Assembly: GCF_000514775.1 (NCBI RefSeq)
Contig: NZ_AZWO01000013.1
Location: 200-64,199, forward strand
Origin: Salinispora pacifica CNR114
GTDB taxonomy: Bacteria > Actinomycetota > Actinomycetes > Mycobacteriales > Micromonosporaceae
DNA: 64,000 bases
Direction: 5' to 3'
Position 1 is the first letter of the stretch; every line of letters begins with the position of its first letter. Position numbers and translations under genes: made by a program. The notes beneath the pieces were generated by a model. That model did no database searches, was not told the DNA's origin, and saw only the letters and a program-made list of their open reading frames with translations. Shown one piece after another: positions 43,085 to 52,601 of the stretch.

Positions 43085-44410
43085 ATGGGTAATACTCGAC
43101 TGGTGGTGGACGGCGAGGAGAACCAGACCCTCCGGCCCCTGCGCCCGGCCATACCGGGTGGGGGAGCGCAGAGTGGATCCGGCGTGGCCGCCGGTCGACG
43201 GCCCGGGCCGGTGCCCCGGCCGCGCCGACCGTGGCGGCAACCGCAGACGGACCCAGACGCAGAGCCGACGCGGGTCGACCCCACCGGTACGGCGACAGAT
43301 TCCAACGCACCCTCCCACCCCGACGCTGACCCGGCCAACAAGAACAAGCCGTCAAGTCCCACCAGCGCTGGCCCCGCCGACGAGGACAAGCCGTCAAGTC
43401 CCACCAAGGCTGACCCCGCCAACGAGGACAAGCCGTCAAGTCCCACCAAGGCTGACCCCGCCAACGAGAAAGAGCCGTCAAGACCCACCGAGCCGGCGGA
43501 GCCGACGCGGCCCGCGAGCGCCCGGCGCCGCCGGGTCCCCTTCGCACACGCCCTCCGGGTCTCACCCACCCGATTGGCGGTCGGCGCAGCACGATCGATC
43601 CACCGCTGGTCACGCCGCCCCAGCGGCCAGCTCACCCTCCCTGGCGGCTTCCTGCTGCTCCTGGTCGCGGCGACCGTGGCGGCCGGCGCCCTGCTGTTGC
43701 CCGCCGTGGTGCGCCCCGGCCAGGACGACGCTGGCGCCATCGCCGGCGCGACGCAGTCCGCGCCGGACGGACTGTCATCCGCCGGCGCCCCGCCCCCCTC
43801 CGACGCCACGTTGACCGCCCCACCCCCCAACCTCGGCCGTCCCGCCGACACGCTCACGAGTTGGGCAGCCCAGACCGGCGCGAAGGTCGGCATCGCACCG
43901 GTCGCGTTACAGGCCTACGGCTACGCCGAACTGGTCCTCGCCCAGACCAACCCCAGCTGCGGCCTGCGCTGGACCACGCTCGCCGCGATCGGGCACGTCG
44001 AGTCGGCGCACGGGCAGGCCAACAACGCCCGGCTCGGCACGGATGGGCGGGCGGCCCCGGAGATCATCGGCCTGCCACTGGACGGGCAGGGCGGACGGAT
44101 GCTGATCCGCGACACCGACCGCGGCGCGCTGGACCAGGACACCACCTACGACCGGGCGATCGGGCCGATGCAGTTCATTCCGACCACCTGGGAGGAGATC
44201 GGGGCCGACGCGGACAACGACGGCCGTAAGGACCCACACGACATCGACGACGCCGCCATGGCCGCCGCCAACTACCTGTGCAAGGGCGGCCGGAACCTGA
44301 CCACCGGCACCGACTGGTGGAACGCCATCCTGTCGTACAACAACGTGCGGCAGTACGCCCAGGACGTCTTCGACAAGGCCAACCAGTACGGGCAGGCAAG
44401 CCGGGGCTGA
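43085..44410 (+). CDS. Membrane-anchored lytic transglycosylase
   Basis: A 441-residue protein (ATG at 43085; a TTG start at 43049 would collide with the fmdB promoter). It has a disordered, repeat-rich cytoplasmic part (~1-185 with three 14-residue KPSSPT-type repeats), one membrane helix (~188-208) and an extracellular MltB-type transglycosylase domain in the last ~230 residues (AAIGHVESAHG with the catalytic Glu, AIGPMQFIPTTWEEIGADADNDGRKDPHDIDDA, AAANYLCKGG, ILSYNN). It should cleave peptidoglycan during growth or spore wall remodelling. Confidence 0.85.
   Translation: MGNTRLVVDGEENQTLRPLRPAIPGGGAQSGSGVAAGRRPGPVPRPRRPWRQPQTDPDAEPTRVDPTGTATDSNAPSHPDADPANKNKPSSPTSAGPADEDKPSSPTKADPANEDKPSSPTKADPANEKEPSRPTEPAEPTRPASARRRRVPFAHALRVSPTRLAVGAARSIHRWSRRPSGQLTLPGGFLLLLVAATVAAGALLLPAVVRPGQDDAGAIAGATQSAPDGLSSAGAPPPSDATLTAPPPNLGRPADTLTSWAAQTGAKVGIAPVALQAYGYAELVLAQTNPSCGLRWTTLAAIGHVESAHGQANNARLGTDGRAAPEIIGLPLDGQGGRMLIRDTDRGALDQDTTYDRAIGPMQFIPTTWEEIGADADNDGRKDPHDIDDAAMAAANYLCKGGRNLTTGTDWWNAILSYNNVRQYAQDVFDKANQYGQASRG
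43346..43471 (+). repeat. 42-bp tandem repeat, three copies, in-frame
   Basis: Three 42-base units starting AAGCCGTCAAGTCCCACC encode KPSSPTKADPANED-type repeats in the intracellular part of the transglycosylase; the second and third are nearly identical and a fourth partial unit follows. Confidence 0.85.
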
Positions 44411-44478
44411 CGTGATCATCCACGTTTCCGGGGACTCCCCTACTTCCCCCGAGCAGCGGTAGGCGGCAAGCTAGACGG

Positions 44479-45498
44479 GTGATGATGCGCGAATGTGATC
44501 TTAAGGCCGCGTCGTCCGCCGAGATGGTGTCCCTGCTGGACACGTTGAACGCGGTCCTCGCCGCCGATCTGCCGCAGGACCCGCCCTGGCAGGGGAGCTT
44601 CCTGCGGGAGTATCTGACCGAGATGATGCCGGGCGAACGACGAATCGCCTGGGTGGCCGAGGCCGACCCGGTCGGGCCCGGCGGGGTGGCCATACCGGGG
44701 ATGGTCAACGTGCTCCTGCTCGGCAGCATCGGCGTGCTTGAGGTGCTGGTGCACCCGTCGGCGCGCCGCAGCGGTCTCGGCCGCGAGCTGGTCCTGGCCG
44801 CTGCCCGCCGGGTCTACCAGGAGGGGTTTCAGACGATCGGCGTGGAGGTGGTCGGCGATACCCCGGCCGTCGCCTTCTTCCAGGCGCTCGGCTTCACCCG
44901 AGAGTTCGTCGAAACCCGCAGCGTGCTCCACCTGGCCGGAGTGGACTGGGCGGAGCTGGGCAGGACCGCCGACGGCGTCAGCTCGGGGTACGACATCCAG
45001 TTCCACCCCGGCGGGCTGCCCGACCAGCTCATCGACGCGTACGCGCGGGCCAAGGCGGAGGCGCGCGACGTCGAGGAGGGCGAGCTCCGCCCCAGCTCAT
45101 ACGACCCACAGCGGCTCCGGGACAGCCTCGACTGCCTGCACCGACGGGGGATGACCCCGTACATCGTCCTCGCGCTGCACAAGCAGACCGGGGAGGTAGC
45201 CGGGCTGACCGAGGTGGTGGTGCCGGCGCAGCATCCGACCCGGGCCGACCAGTACGACACGATCGTCGTACCGGCGCACCGCGGGCACGACATCGACCGG
45301 GCGATGAAGGCCCGGATGCTGTTGGAGCTACGCTCGGCCGAGCCGATGCTCACCGAGGTGCAGACCTGGAACGCGCAGGACAACGAGGCGATGCTGAAGG
45401 TCAACGCCGAGCTGGGCTACCGCCCTGACCGGGAGTGGTACGAGTACAGCGTTGACGTTGCCGAGTTGGTGCACCGACGCGACGCCACGCGCCAATAA
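44479..45498 (+). CDS. Tandem GNAT acetyltransferase (MshD-like architecture)
   Basis: A 339-residue protein with two GNAT domains: an N-terminal one (~5-150, acetyl-CoA loop LVHPSARRSGLGRELVLAAARRVYQ) and a C-terminal one (~190-330). This double arrangement resembles mycothiol synthase MshD, but the gene is not next to msh genes and the second domain's motif VPAHRGHDIDRAMKARML differs, so the substrate is open. GTG at 44479 or ATG at 44482. Confidence 0.75.
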   Translation: MMMRECDLKAASSAEMVSLLDTLNAVLAADLPQDPPWQGSFLREYLTEMMPGERRIAWVAEADPVGPGGVAIPGMVNVLLLGSIGVLEVLVHPSARRSGLGRELVLAAARRVYQEGFQTIGVEVVGDTPAVAFFQALGFTREFVETRSVLHLAGVDWAELGRTADGVSSGYDIQFHPGGLPDQLIDAYARAKAEARDVEEGELRPSSYDPQRLRDSLDCLHRRGMTPYIVLALHKQTGEVAGLTEVVVPAQHPTRADQYDTIVVPAHRGHDIDRAMKARMLLELRSAEPMLTEVQTWNAQDNEAMLKVNAELGYRPDREWYEYSVDVAELVHRRDATRQ

Positions 45499-45586
45499 TT
45501 CACCATCGGGCCCTTCAGAGGATAGAGCGAGGTAGGGCGCACCCTCTAACCTTCGCTCGTTCCCATCCACCCACCGTGGAGGCTCC

Positions 45587-48500
45587 ATGCGCCCGCGTCG
45601 GGCACTCGCCGTCTTCGCCACCGTCACCGCTACCGCGAGCCTCGCGGCCGTCGGGGTCACGCCCCAGGCCGCCAGCGCCGCCCCAACCGACCTGTTCATC
45701 TCCGAGTACGTCGAAGGCTCGTCCAACAACAAGGCGATCGAGCTCTTCAACGGCACCGGCGCCCCGGTCGACCTCGCCACCGGCGGCTACCAACTGCTGC
45801 TCTACTTCAACGGCTCCACCACGCCGAGCACCATCGCCCTGACCGGCACGGTTGCGGCGGGAGACGTCTTCGTCTTCGCCCACTCATCGGCGAACGCGGC
45901 GATCCTCGCCCAGGCCGACCAGGTCACCGGTGCCGGACTCTTCAACGGCGACGACGCGGTCGTGCTGCGCCGCGACGGCACCGTGCTCGACGCGATCGGC
46001 CAGGTGGGCGTTGATCCGGGCAGCGGGTGGGGCACCGGCCTGACCAGCACCGCCAACCACACCCTCCGCCGGCTGAGCAGCATCGCCTCGGGTGACACCG
46101 ACCCCGGTGACAGCTTCGACCCGGCCACCGAGTGGGCCGGCTTCGACACCGACACGGTGGACGGGCTCGGCGCGCACCACCTCGGCGACGGTCCGGTAGA
46201 CATCCCCGCCACCGTCAGCTGCGGCGATCCCCTGGTCACGCCGGCGGGCACCGCGGCGTCCCGGGAGGTCACCGCGACCGACCCGGACGATGAGATCGTC
46301 GACCTGGCGGTCACGTCAGTCTCCCCGACGCCGGCCACCGGCGCGATCAGCCGGACGGAGTTCACCCCGGCCGGAGCGGTCGGTGGCACCGCCCGGGCCA
46401 CCGTCAGCGCGAGCGCCGACCTGGCCGCCGGGGCGTACTCGGTGGTCCTGACGGCGACCGACACCGACGGCACCACCGCGACCTGCACCCTGCCGGTGCA
46501 GGCCACCCGGGAGCTGACGGTCGGCGAGGTGCAGGGCCCGACCACCGACGCCGAGGAGGGTGGCACCGACCGCTCGCCGCTCGCGCCGGCCAGCGGCAAC
46601 GGTGCCAGCAGCGTGCGGTACGACGTCCGCGGAGTGGTCACCCAGCGCACCCTCGCCCGCGACTCCGCCGGCCAGGACCAGCACGGGTTCTTCCTCCAGA
46701 GCCGCGCCGACGCGACCGACGGCGACCCCGCCAGCTCCGACGGCATCTTTGTCTTCATGGGCTCGAACACGTCGCTCATCGGCGGTTACGTGCCGACCGT
46801 CGGCGACGAGGTGGTGCTCCACGCCCGGGTCTCCGAGTACTACCACATGACGCAGCTCTCCAGCGCCTCGCTGGTCCGGCGGATCTCCACCGGGCTGGAC
46901 GTGGACCAGGTGGTCGCGGTGACCGACGCGGTACCCCCGGCCGACCTGGCCGACGCGGAGCGCTTCTGGGAGCGGCACGAGGGGGCCCGGCTGCGGGTTC
47001 GCGCGGACAGTCAGACCGTGAGCGGGCGCACCGTCTTCGCCTCCAGCGCCGACGCCGAGACCTGGCTGGTCGACCGGGATGACCCGCTCCTGGACCGGAG
47101 CGACCCGGACACCCGCCGGGTGTTCCGCGACGCCCATCCGCTGGACAACGACCCCACCGAGATCTTCGATGACGGCAACGGCCAGCGGATCATGCTGGGC
47201 AGCCTGGGCGTCAAGGCCGCCAGCGGCGACAACACCACACTGCTCCCACCGGCACGCACCTTCGACACGCTGACCGCCGACGCGGTGGGCGGCCTCTACT
47301 ACTCGTTCCAGAAGTACGGCGTCCAGGTCGAGTCCGCGGCTTTCGCGGCCGGCACCGACCCGGCGACGAACCACCCGCCGCAGCCGGCCCAGCGGTCAAC
47401 GGAGTACGCGGTCGCCGCGTACAACGTGGAGAACCTCTACGACTTCCGCGACGACCCCTTCGACGGCTGCGACTTCGCCGGGAACGACGGCTGCACCGGC
47501 GTACGACCGCCGTTCGACTACGTGCCGGGCAGCGAGCAGGCGTACCGGGACCAACTCGCCGCGCTCGCCGACCAGATCACCAACGACCTGCACTCCCCCG
47601 ACCTGATCCTGGTCCAGGAGACCGAGGACCAGGACATCTGCGTGGTTGACGGCGGCACGCTGGTCTGCGGTAACACCGACGACGCCGACGGCGCTCCGGA
47701 CTCGCTCCAGGAGCTCGCGCTGACCATCGCCGACAACGGAGGCCCGGCCTACGCGGCGGCCTACGACCGCAGCGGCGCCGACGCCCGGGGCATCACCTCG
47801 GCCTTCCTCTACCGCACCGACCGGGTCGCGCTGGCCGAGGCGACCGCCGACGATCCACTACTCGGCGCCACCCCGACCGTCCAGTACCGCGCGCCCGGGC
47901 TGCCGTCCAACGCCGATGTGCAGAATCCCAAGGCACTCAACGCGGTCCTGCCGCCCGACGTGGACACCAGCACCGGCAAGGACGGCGACAACGTCTTCAC
48001 CCGTGCGCCGCAGCTCGGCCGGTTCACCATCGAGGCCGCCCCCGGTTCGGGAGAACGGCTGACGCTCTGGGCAGCCAGCAACCACTACTCGTCCGGCCCC
48101 GACCGCCGGGTGGGGCAGCGCCGGGAGCAGGCGGCGTACGGCGCGGCGATCGTCTCCGCGGTCACGGCGGCGGACCCGGACGCCCGAGTGGTGTTCGGCG
48201 GGGACCTGAACGTCTTTCCCCGTCCCGACGATCCGATCGCGACGGCCGCGGACCCGACCCCGTCGGACCAGCTCGCTCCCCTGTACGAGGCGGGGCTGCG
48301 CAACCTCTGGGATGATCTGCTCGCCGACGCGCCGTCGTCCGCCTACTCGTACAGCTTCGCCGGCCAGGCCCAGACGCTGGACCACCTCTTCGTCACCGCG
48401 GCGCTCCACGCTGATCTGGTGCAGATGCGGGCCGCGCACATCAACGCCGACTGGCCGGCGGATTACGCGGGGGACGGCTCGCGCGGCGCCAGCGACCACG

Positions 48501-48862
48501 ATCCGCAGGTGGCCCGGTTCCGGTCCCGCCCGACGCTGACCGTCGCCGACGCCTCGGTGGTCGAGGGCGATCGGGGCCGCAGCGAGCTGACCTTCACCGT
48601 CACCGTCTCGCGTCCCCTCTCCGAGCCGACCCTGCTCTGCGCCCTGACCCTGGGTCGAAGCGCCCGGCCGGGCGTTGACTACCGGTCGTACGCCGGTTGC
48701 CAGACGCTGCCGGCGGGTCAGACAACGCTGACCTTCCCGGTGTCGGTGCACGGCGACCGGAAGCGAGAGACCGACGAGAGGTTGACTCTGCTGGTGGTGG
48801 GGGGCCCTGGGCTCCGGATCGCCGATCCGTTCGGCACCGGGACCATCGTCAACGACGACTGA
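45587..48862 (+). CDS. Large secreted nuclease (ExeM/NucH-like, LTD plus endonuclease domain)
   Basis: A 1091-residue exported protein. Signal peptide ~1-31 (ending AASA), an N-terminal lamin-tail (LTD) domain (~34-190, LFISEYVEGSSNNKAIELFNG), a middle region with an OB-like and low-complexity part, and an exonuclease/endonuclease/phosphatase domain (~600-985, AAYNVENLYDF; ILVQETEDQD; FGGDLNVFPRPDD; SDHDPQVARF) whose catalytic Glu, Asp and His motifs are intact. A Calx-beta domain closes the protein. Such enzymes degrade extracellular DNA, freeing phosphate or nucleosides. GGAGG lies seven bases before the ATG. Confidence 0.88.
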   Translation: MRPRRALAVFATVTATASLAAVGVTPQAASAAPTDLFISEYVEGSSNNKAIELFNGTGAPVDLATGGYQLLLYFNGSTTPSTIALTGTVAAGDVFVFAHSSANAAILAQADQVTGAGLFNGDDAVVLRRDGTVLDAIGQVGVDPGSGWGTGLTSTANHTLRRLSSIASGDTDPGDSFDPATEWAGFDTDTVDGLGAHHLGDGPVDIPATVSCGDPLVTPAGTAASREVTATDPDDEIVDLAVTSVSPTPATGAISRTEFTPAGAVGGTARATVSASADLAAGAYSVVLTATDTDGTTATCTLPVQATRELTVGEVQGPTTDAEEGGTDRSPLAPASGNGASSVRYDVRGVVTQRTLARDSAGQDQHGFFLQSRADATDGDPASSDGIFVFMGSNTSLIGGYVPTVGDEVVLHARVSEYYHMTQLSSASLVRRISTGLDVDQVVAVTDAVPPADLADAERFWERHEGARLRVRADSQTVSGRTVFASSADAETWLVDRDDPLLDRSDPDTRRVFRDAHPLDNDPTEIFDDGNGQRIMLGSLGVKAASGDNTTLLPPARTFDTLTADAVGGLYYSFQKYGVQVESAAFAAGTDPATNHPPQPAQRSTEYAVAAYNVENLYDFRDDPFDGCDFAGNDGCTGVRPPFDYVPGSEQAYRDQLAALADQITNDLHSPDLILVQETEDQDICVVDGGTLVCGNTDDADGAPDSLQELALTIADNGGPAYAAAYDRSGADARGITSAFLYRTDRVALAEATADDPLLGATPTVQYRAPGLPSNADVQNPKALNAVLPPDVDTSTGKDGDNVFTRAPQLGRFTIEAAPGSGERLTLWAASNHYSSGPDRRVGQRREQAAYGAAIVSAVTAADPDARVVFGGDLNVFPRPDDPIATAADPTPSDQLAPLYEAGLRNLWDDLLADAPSSAYSYSFAGQAQTLDHLFVTAALHADLVQMRAAHINADWPADYAGDGSRGASDHDPQVARFRSRPTLTVADASVVEGDRGRSELTFTVTVSRPLSEPTLLCALTLGRSARPGVDYRSYAGCQTLPAGQTTLTFPVSVHGDRKRETDERLTLLVVGGPGLRIADPFGTGTIVNDD

Positions 48863-48962
48863 CCACCACTGACATCGCCGCCGGCGACCTCGGCCGCCAC
48901 CGACGTCGCCGCCGGCGACCGGCCGACTTGAAGAAGTCCGCACCGGCGGCCTTGGAAGCGGC

Positions 48963-49003
48963 ACGGCCCGCCGGCCCGGTACTCGACCGGGCCGGCGGGC
49001 CGT
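48963..49003. terminator. Strong bidirectional terminator between nuclease and hemB
   Basis: A perfect 18-base stem (ACGGCCCGCCGGCCCGGT and its complement) with a five-base loop between convergent genes; both strands could use it. Confidence 0.85.
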
Positions 49004-49055
49004 TGCGGTGCTGCGGACCCGGCTGCCGGCGGCGGGCCGGCCGGGCGCGGCGGCG

Positions 49056-50039
49056 TCAGTAGCGCTGGCGCAGCAGCTGCGCGGCCTCGACCGCCCAGTA
49101 GGTGAGGATGAGCTGCGCTCCGGCGCGACGGATCGAGGTGAGCGTCTCCAGCATCGTCTGCTCGCGGTCGATCCAGCCGTTCGCGGCAGCCGCCTCGACC
49201 ATCGCGTACTCGCCGGAGACCTGGTAGGCGGCGACCGGCACGTCAACGGCGGCCCGGACCGCGGCGACCACGTCGAGGTACGGCAGCGCCGGCTTGACCA
49301 TCACCATGTCGGCGCCCTCGGCCACGTCCAGCGCCACCTCGCGCAGGGACTCCCGCAGGTTCGCCGGATCCTGCTGGTAGGTCCGACGGTCGCCGTCCAG
49401 CGTCGACTCCACCGCGTCCCGGAACGGGCCGAAGAACGCGGACGCGTACTTCGCCGTGTAGGCGAGGATGGCCACGTCCTGGTGGCCGGCGGCGTCCAAC
49501 GCCCGCCGGACCACGCCGACCTGACCGTCCATCATTCCGGACGGCCCGACCACGTGCACCCCGGCCTGCGCCTGCGCCACCGCCATCTCGGCGTACGCGG
49601 CGAGGGTGGCGTCGTTCGCCACCGACCCGTCGGACGCCAACACACCGCAGTGGCCGTGCGAGGTGAACTCGTCCAGGCAGAGGTCGCTCATCACCACGGT
49701 GGCGTCGCCCACCTCGGAGACGACGTCCCGGATGGCGGCGTTCAGGATGCCGTTCGGGTTGGCCCCACCGGAGCCAAGCTCGTCCCGGTCAGCCGGCACC
49801 CCGAAGAGCATGATCCCGCCAACTCCGGCCTGGACCGCCGCGACCGCGGCCTTGCGCAGCGACTCCCGGGAGTGCTGGAGCACCCCCGGCAGGGACGGCA
49901 CGGACCGGGGCTCGGTCAGCCCCTCCTTGACGAACAACGGTACGACCAACTCGGCCGGGTCGACGCGGGTCTCGGCGACCAGCCGCCGCAGGGCCGGGCT
50001 GCGACGCAGCCGCCGGGGTCGATGCTCGGGATATGGCAC
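49056..50039 (-). CDS. hemB: Porphobilinogen synthase (delta-aminolevulinate dehydratase)
   Basis: A 327-residue enzyme that condenses two 5-aminolevulinates to porphobilinogen. The two Schiff-base lysines lie in [11 protein letters not shown] and [12 protein letters not shown], and [15 protein letters not shown] is a metal-site-like loop of the family (Mg or K type in actinobacteria). Last gene of the rex-hem operon; it starts at a GTG (50039) 14 bases after hemD. Together with hemA, hemC and hemD it carries glutamyl-tRNA to uroporphyrinogen III, the precursor of haem and other tetrapyrroles. Confidence 0.95.
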   Translation of the reverse strand: MPYPEHRPRRLRRSPALRRLVAETRVDPAELVVPLFVKEGLTEPRSVPSLPGVLQHSRESLRKAAVAAVQAGVGGIMLFGVPADRDELGSGGANPNGILNAAIRDVVSEVGDATVVMSDLCLDEFTSHGHCGVLASDGSVANDATLAAYAEMAVAQAQAGVHVVGPSGMMDGQVGVVRRALDAAGHQDVAILAYTAKYASAFFGPFRDAVESTLDGDRRTYQQDPANLRESLREVALDVAEGADMVMVKPALPYLDVVAAVRAAVDVPVAAYQVSGEYAMVEAAAANGWIDREQTMLETLTSIRRAGAQLILTYWAVEAAQLLRQRY

Positions 50040-50052
50040 GGGTCCTCCAGGG

Positions 50053-51633
50053 TCAGCGGAACCGGAGGGCGGTCGGCCCCTGCACCTTCGAGCCGCGCCG
50101 CTGCTTCGCCGGCATCGCGGCGAGCTTCTCGCGCAGCTCGACGGCGTAGCCGGCCAGCGCCTCCACCAGGTCGGGGACCGAGGCGTGCGGTGGCTGCACG
50201 TCAACCCGAAGGCCGAACTCGGTGGCGGTCTCCGCCGTCTTGGGCCCAATAACCGCAACAACGGTGCGCGCGTGCGGCTTCCCGGCGATGCCGACCAGAT
50301 TCCGGACCGTGGACGACGAGGTGAAGAGCACCGCGTCGAACCCACCCGACTTGATCGCGTCGCGGATCTCGGCCGGCGGCGGAGCCGCCCGAACCGTCCG
50401 GTAGGCGGTCACGTCGTCAACCTCCCAGCCGCGCTCGGTGAGCCCGGCGGCGAGCGTCTCGGTGGCGATGTCGGCGCGCGGCAGCAGCACCCGACCAACC
50501 GGGTCGAGTACCTCGTCGTGCGGCGAGAACTCGGCCAGCAGCCCCTCCGAGGACTGCTCCCCGGCGGGGATCAGCTCCGGCCGGATCCCGAAGGCGCGCA
50601 CCGCGTCGGCGGTCGCGTCGCCGATGCAGGCGATCTTCACGCCGCCGAAGTGCCGGGCGTCGAGGCCGTGCTCGGCGAACTTCTCCCAGACCGCCCGGAC
50701 CGCGTTCACCGACGTGAAGATCACCCAGGCGTACCGGCCGTCGACCAGTCCCTTGACCGCCCGCTCCATCTGCGCGGGGGTACGCGGCGGCTCGACCGCG
50801 ATGGTCGGCACCTCGCAGGGGATCGCGCCGTACGCGCGCAGTCGGGCGCTCATCACCCCCGCCTGCTCCTTAGTCCGTGGGACGAGCACCTTCCAGCCGT
50901 ACAGCGGGCGGTTCTCCCACCAGCTGAGCTTGTCCCGCTGGCCGACGCCCTCGCCGAGGGTGAGCACCACCCGGCCGGTGAACCCGAGCGCCGCCGCGAC
51001 GAAGGAGTCCACCGTTGACGTGGTCGTGTACTGGGTCTCGCCGGTGCCATCGCCGGTCACACCGACCACGGTCGCGTCGTCGACTCCGGCGGCGAGCAAC
51101 CCATCCCGGATCGCGGCGAGATCCCCGGCGTCCACCGCGAGGGCCAACGGTCCCCGGGTGACGGCGGCGGCCAGCGCCTCGAAGTCGAGCGTGGTGACGT
51201 CCTCGACGTCGGCCGCCGTCCGGACCCCGGGCAGCGGCACACCCGCATAGGTCGCCACTCCCTCAGCCTGGCCGACGCCCGGGACCACCTCGAACTGGCC
51301 GGCGGTCCGGGCGACCGCCTGCACCTCTCGGACCACCGCCTCGTGTCCGAACGGGTCACCGGCGACCAGGTGCACCGCGTTCAGCCCGGAGCGGGCCGCC
51401 GAGATCAGAGCCTTCGCCACGTCGCCCGATCCGCCCTCGGCCAGGGTTAGCTGAGCCTCCTGCTTCGCCTGCGCCCGGACGACATCGAGCAACGCCTCAG
51501 GGACTCCCCGGTCGTATACCACCTGGTCGGCGCTGACCAGGGCGTCGTATCCCCGGCGGGTCAGCAGGCCCGGATCGCCGGGACCGGCCCCGACGAACGC
51601 GATGCGGCCTACGGGCTTACGGGTGCGGGTCAT
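50053..51633 (-). CDS. hemD: Uroporphyrinogen-III synthase fused to a SAM-methyltransferase domain (HemD/CobA type)
   Basis: A 526-residue fusion. The N-terminal ~245 residues resemble SUMT/CobA methyltransferases ([35 protein letters not shown] retains the GDP motif of the SAM site, while the usual following arginines and GG are changed). The C-terminal ~265 residues are uroporphyrinogen-III synthase ([48 protein letters not shown]). The second domain cyclises hydroxymethylbilane; the first may methylate uroporphyrinogen for sirohaem/cobalamin, or may be degenerate. Overlaps hemC by four bases. Confidence 0.9.
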   Translation of the reverse strand: MTRTRKPVGRIAFVGAGPGDPGLLTRRGYDALVSADQVVYDRGVPEALLDVVRAQAKQEAQLTLAEGGSGDVAKALISAARSGLNAVHLVAGDPFGHEAVVREVQAVARTAGQFEVVPGVGQAEGVATYAGVPLPGVRTAADVEDVTTLDFEALAAAVTRGPLALAVDAGDLAAIRDGLLAAGVDDATVVGVTGDGTGETQYTTTSTVDSFVAAALGFTGRVVLTLGEGVGQRDKLSWWENRPLYGWKVLVPRTKEQAGVMSARLRAYGAIPCEVPTIAVEPPRTPAQMERAVKGLVDGRYAWVIFTSVNAVRAVWEKFAEHGLDARHFGGVKIACIGDATADAVRAFGIRPELIPAGEQSSEGLLAEFSPHDEVLDPVGRVLLPRADIATETLAAGLTERGWEVDDVTAYRTVRAAPPPAEIRDAIKSGGFDAVLFTSSSTVRNLVGIAGKPHARTVVAVIGPKTAETATEFGLRVDVQPPHASVPDLVEALAGYAVELREKLAAMPAKQRRGSKVQGPTALRFR

Positions 51634-52601
51634 ACTGTGCTCCCAAATTGCTGGGTCCCCGGGCCAAGGTTCCGTTGCTGGCCGAGGATCGAGTCGGCGC
51701 CGAGGTCGAGCAGATCGGTGGCGAGGGCCTTACCGATCTCCACCGCGTCGGCGGGCGTTCCGGTGCGGGACAGCCGGAGGTCACGAGTGCCGTCCGGACT
51801 GATCACCGCCCCGCGCAGGTAGATCTCTTCACCGACGTCGCCTTCGGCGAGTTCGGCGTAGGCGGCGACCGGGGCACTGCACCCGGCCTCCAGGGTGGCG
51901 AGCAGCGCCCGCTCCGCGACGACCGTGGCGCGGGACGGTGCGTGGTCGAGTACCGTGAGCAGCTCGACCAGAGCCGAATCGTCGGACCGGCACTCCACCG
52001 CCAGCGCGCCCTGGGCGGGAGCGGGCAGCATCAGCATCGGGTCGAGCGTCTCGGTGATCGTGTCGGTGCGATCCAGGCGGGCCAGCCCGGCCCGCGCCAG
52101 GACCACCGCGTCCAGGTCGGCCTCCGGCCCGAGCACGCGCGCCAGCCGGGTACCGACGTTACCCCGGATCGGCTGGACCTCAAGCTGAAGCCCGAGCGCG
52201 TGCAGCTGGGCGATGCGACGCAGCGCACCGGTGCCGACCCGGGCGCCGGGCGGCAGCTCGGCGAGGGTACGACCGCCGGTGGCCACCAGCGCGTCCCGCG
52301 GGTCCTGCCGGGCCGGGACGGCGGCGACGTACAGGCCGGGGGCCGCCGCGGTCGGCAGGTCCTTGTACGAGTGCACTGCGAAGTCGATGGTGCCCGCGGC
52401 GAGGGCGTCCCGCAGCGCGGAGACGAACACGCCGACACCGAGCCGGTGCACCGGGGCCGCGGAGCGGTCACCGGTGGTCACCACCTCGACCAGCTCCACC
52501 GGGGTGCCGGTGGCCGCGGTGAGGGCCGCCGCGACCTGCCCGGACTGGGCCATGGCCAGGGCGCTGCCCCGAGTACCGAGGCGTAGGGGGACCTTCATCA
52601 C
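51630..52601 (-). CDS. hemC: Hydroxymethylbilane synthase (porphobilinogen deaminase)
   Basis: A 323-residue enzyme joining four porphobilinogens into hydroxymethylbilane. The cofactor-anchoring cysteine is in LEAGCSAPVAAYAE, and RLGTRGSALAMAQSG, GDRSAAPVHRLG (substrate arginine) and YKDLPTAAAPGLYVAAVPAR are hallmark segments. Overlaps hemA and hemD by ATGA-type four-base junctions, so the three are translationally coupled. Confidence 0.95.
   Translation of the reverse strand: MMKVPLRLGTRGSALAMAQSGQVAAALTAATGTPVELVEVVTTGDRSAAPVHRLGVGVFVSALRDALAAGTIDFAVHSYKDLPTAAAPGLYVAAVPARQDPRDALVATGGRTLAELPPGARVGTGALRRIAQLHALGLQLEVQPIRGNVGTRLARVLGPEADLDAVVLARAGLARLDRTDTITETLDPMLMLPAPAQGALAVECRSDDSALVELLTVLDHAPSRATVVAERALLATLEAGCSAPVAAYAELAEGDVGEEIYLRGAVISPDGTRDLRLSRTGTPADAVEIGKALATDLLDLGADSILGQQRNLGPGTQQFGSTV

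Noticed and set aside
45802-49246. Long minus-strand frames opposite the nuclease gene
   Set aside because: They run antisense to a protein with clear signal peptide and catalytic motifs; no domain is recognisable in them.
51648-52586. Plus-strand frame of 312 codons opposite hemC
   Set aside because: Shadow frame of hemC; no recognisable protein.
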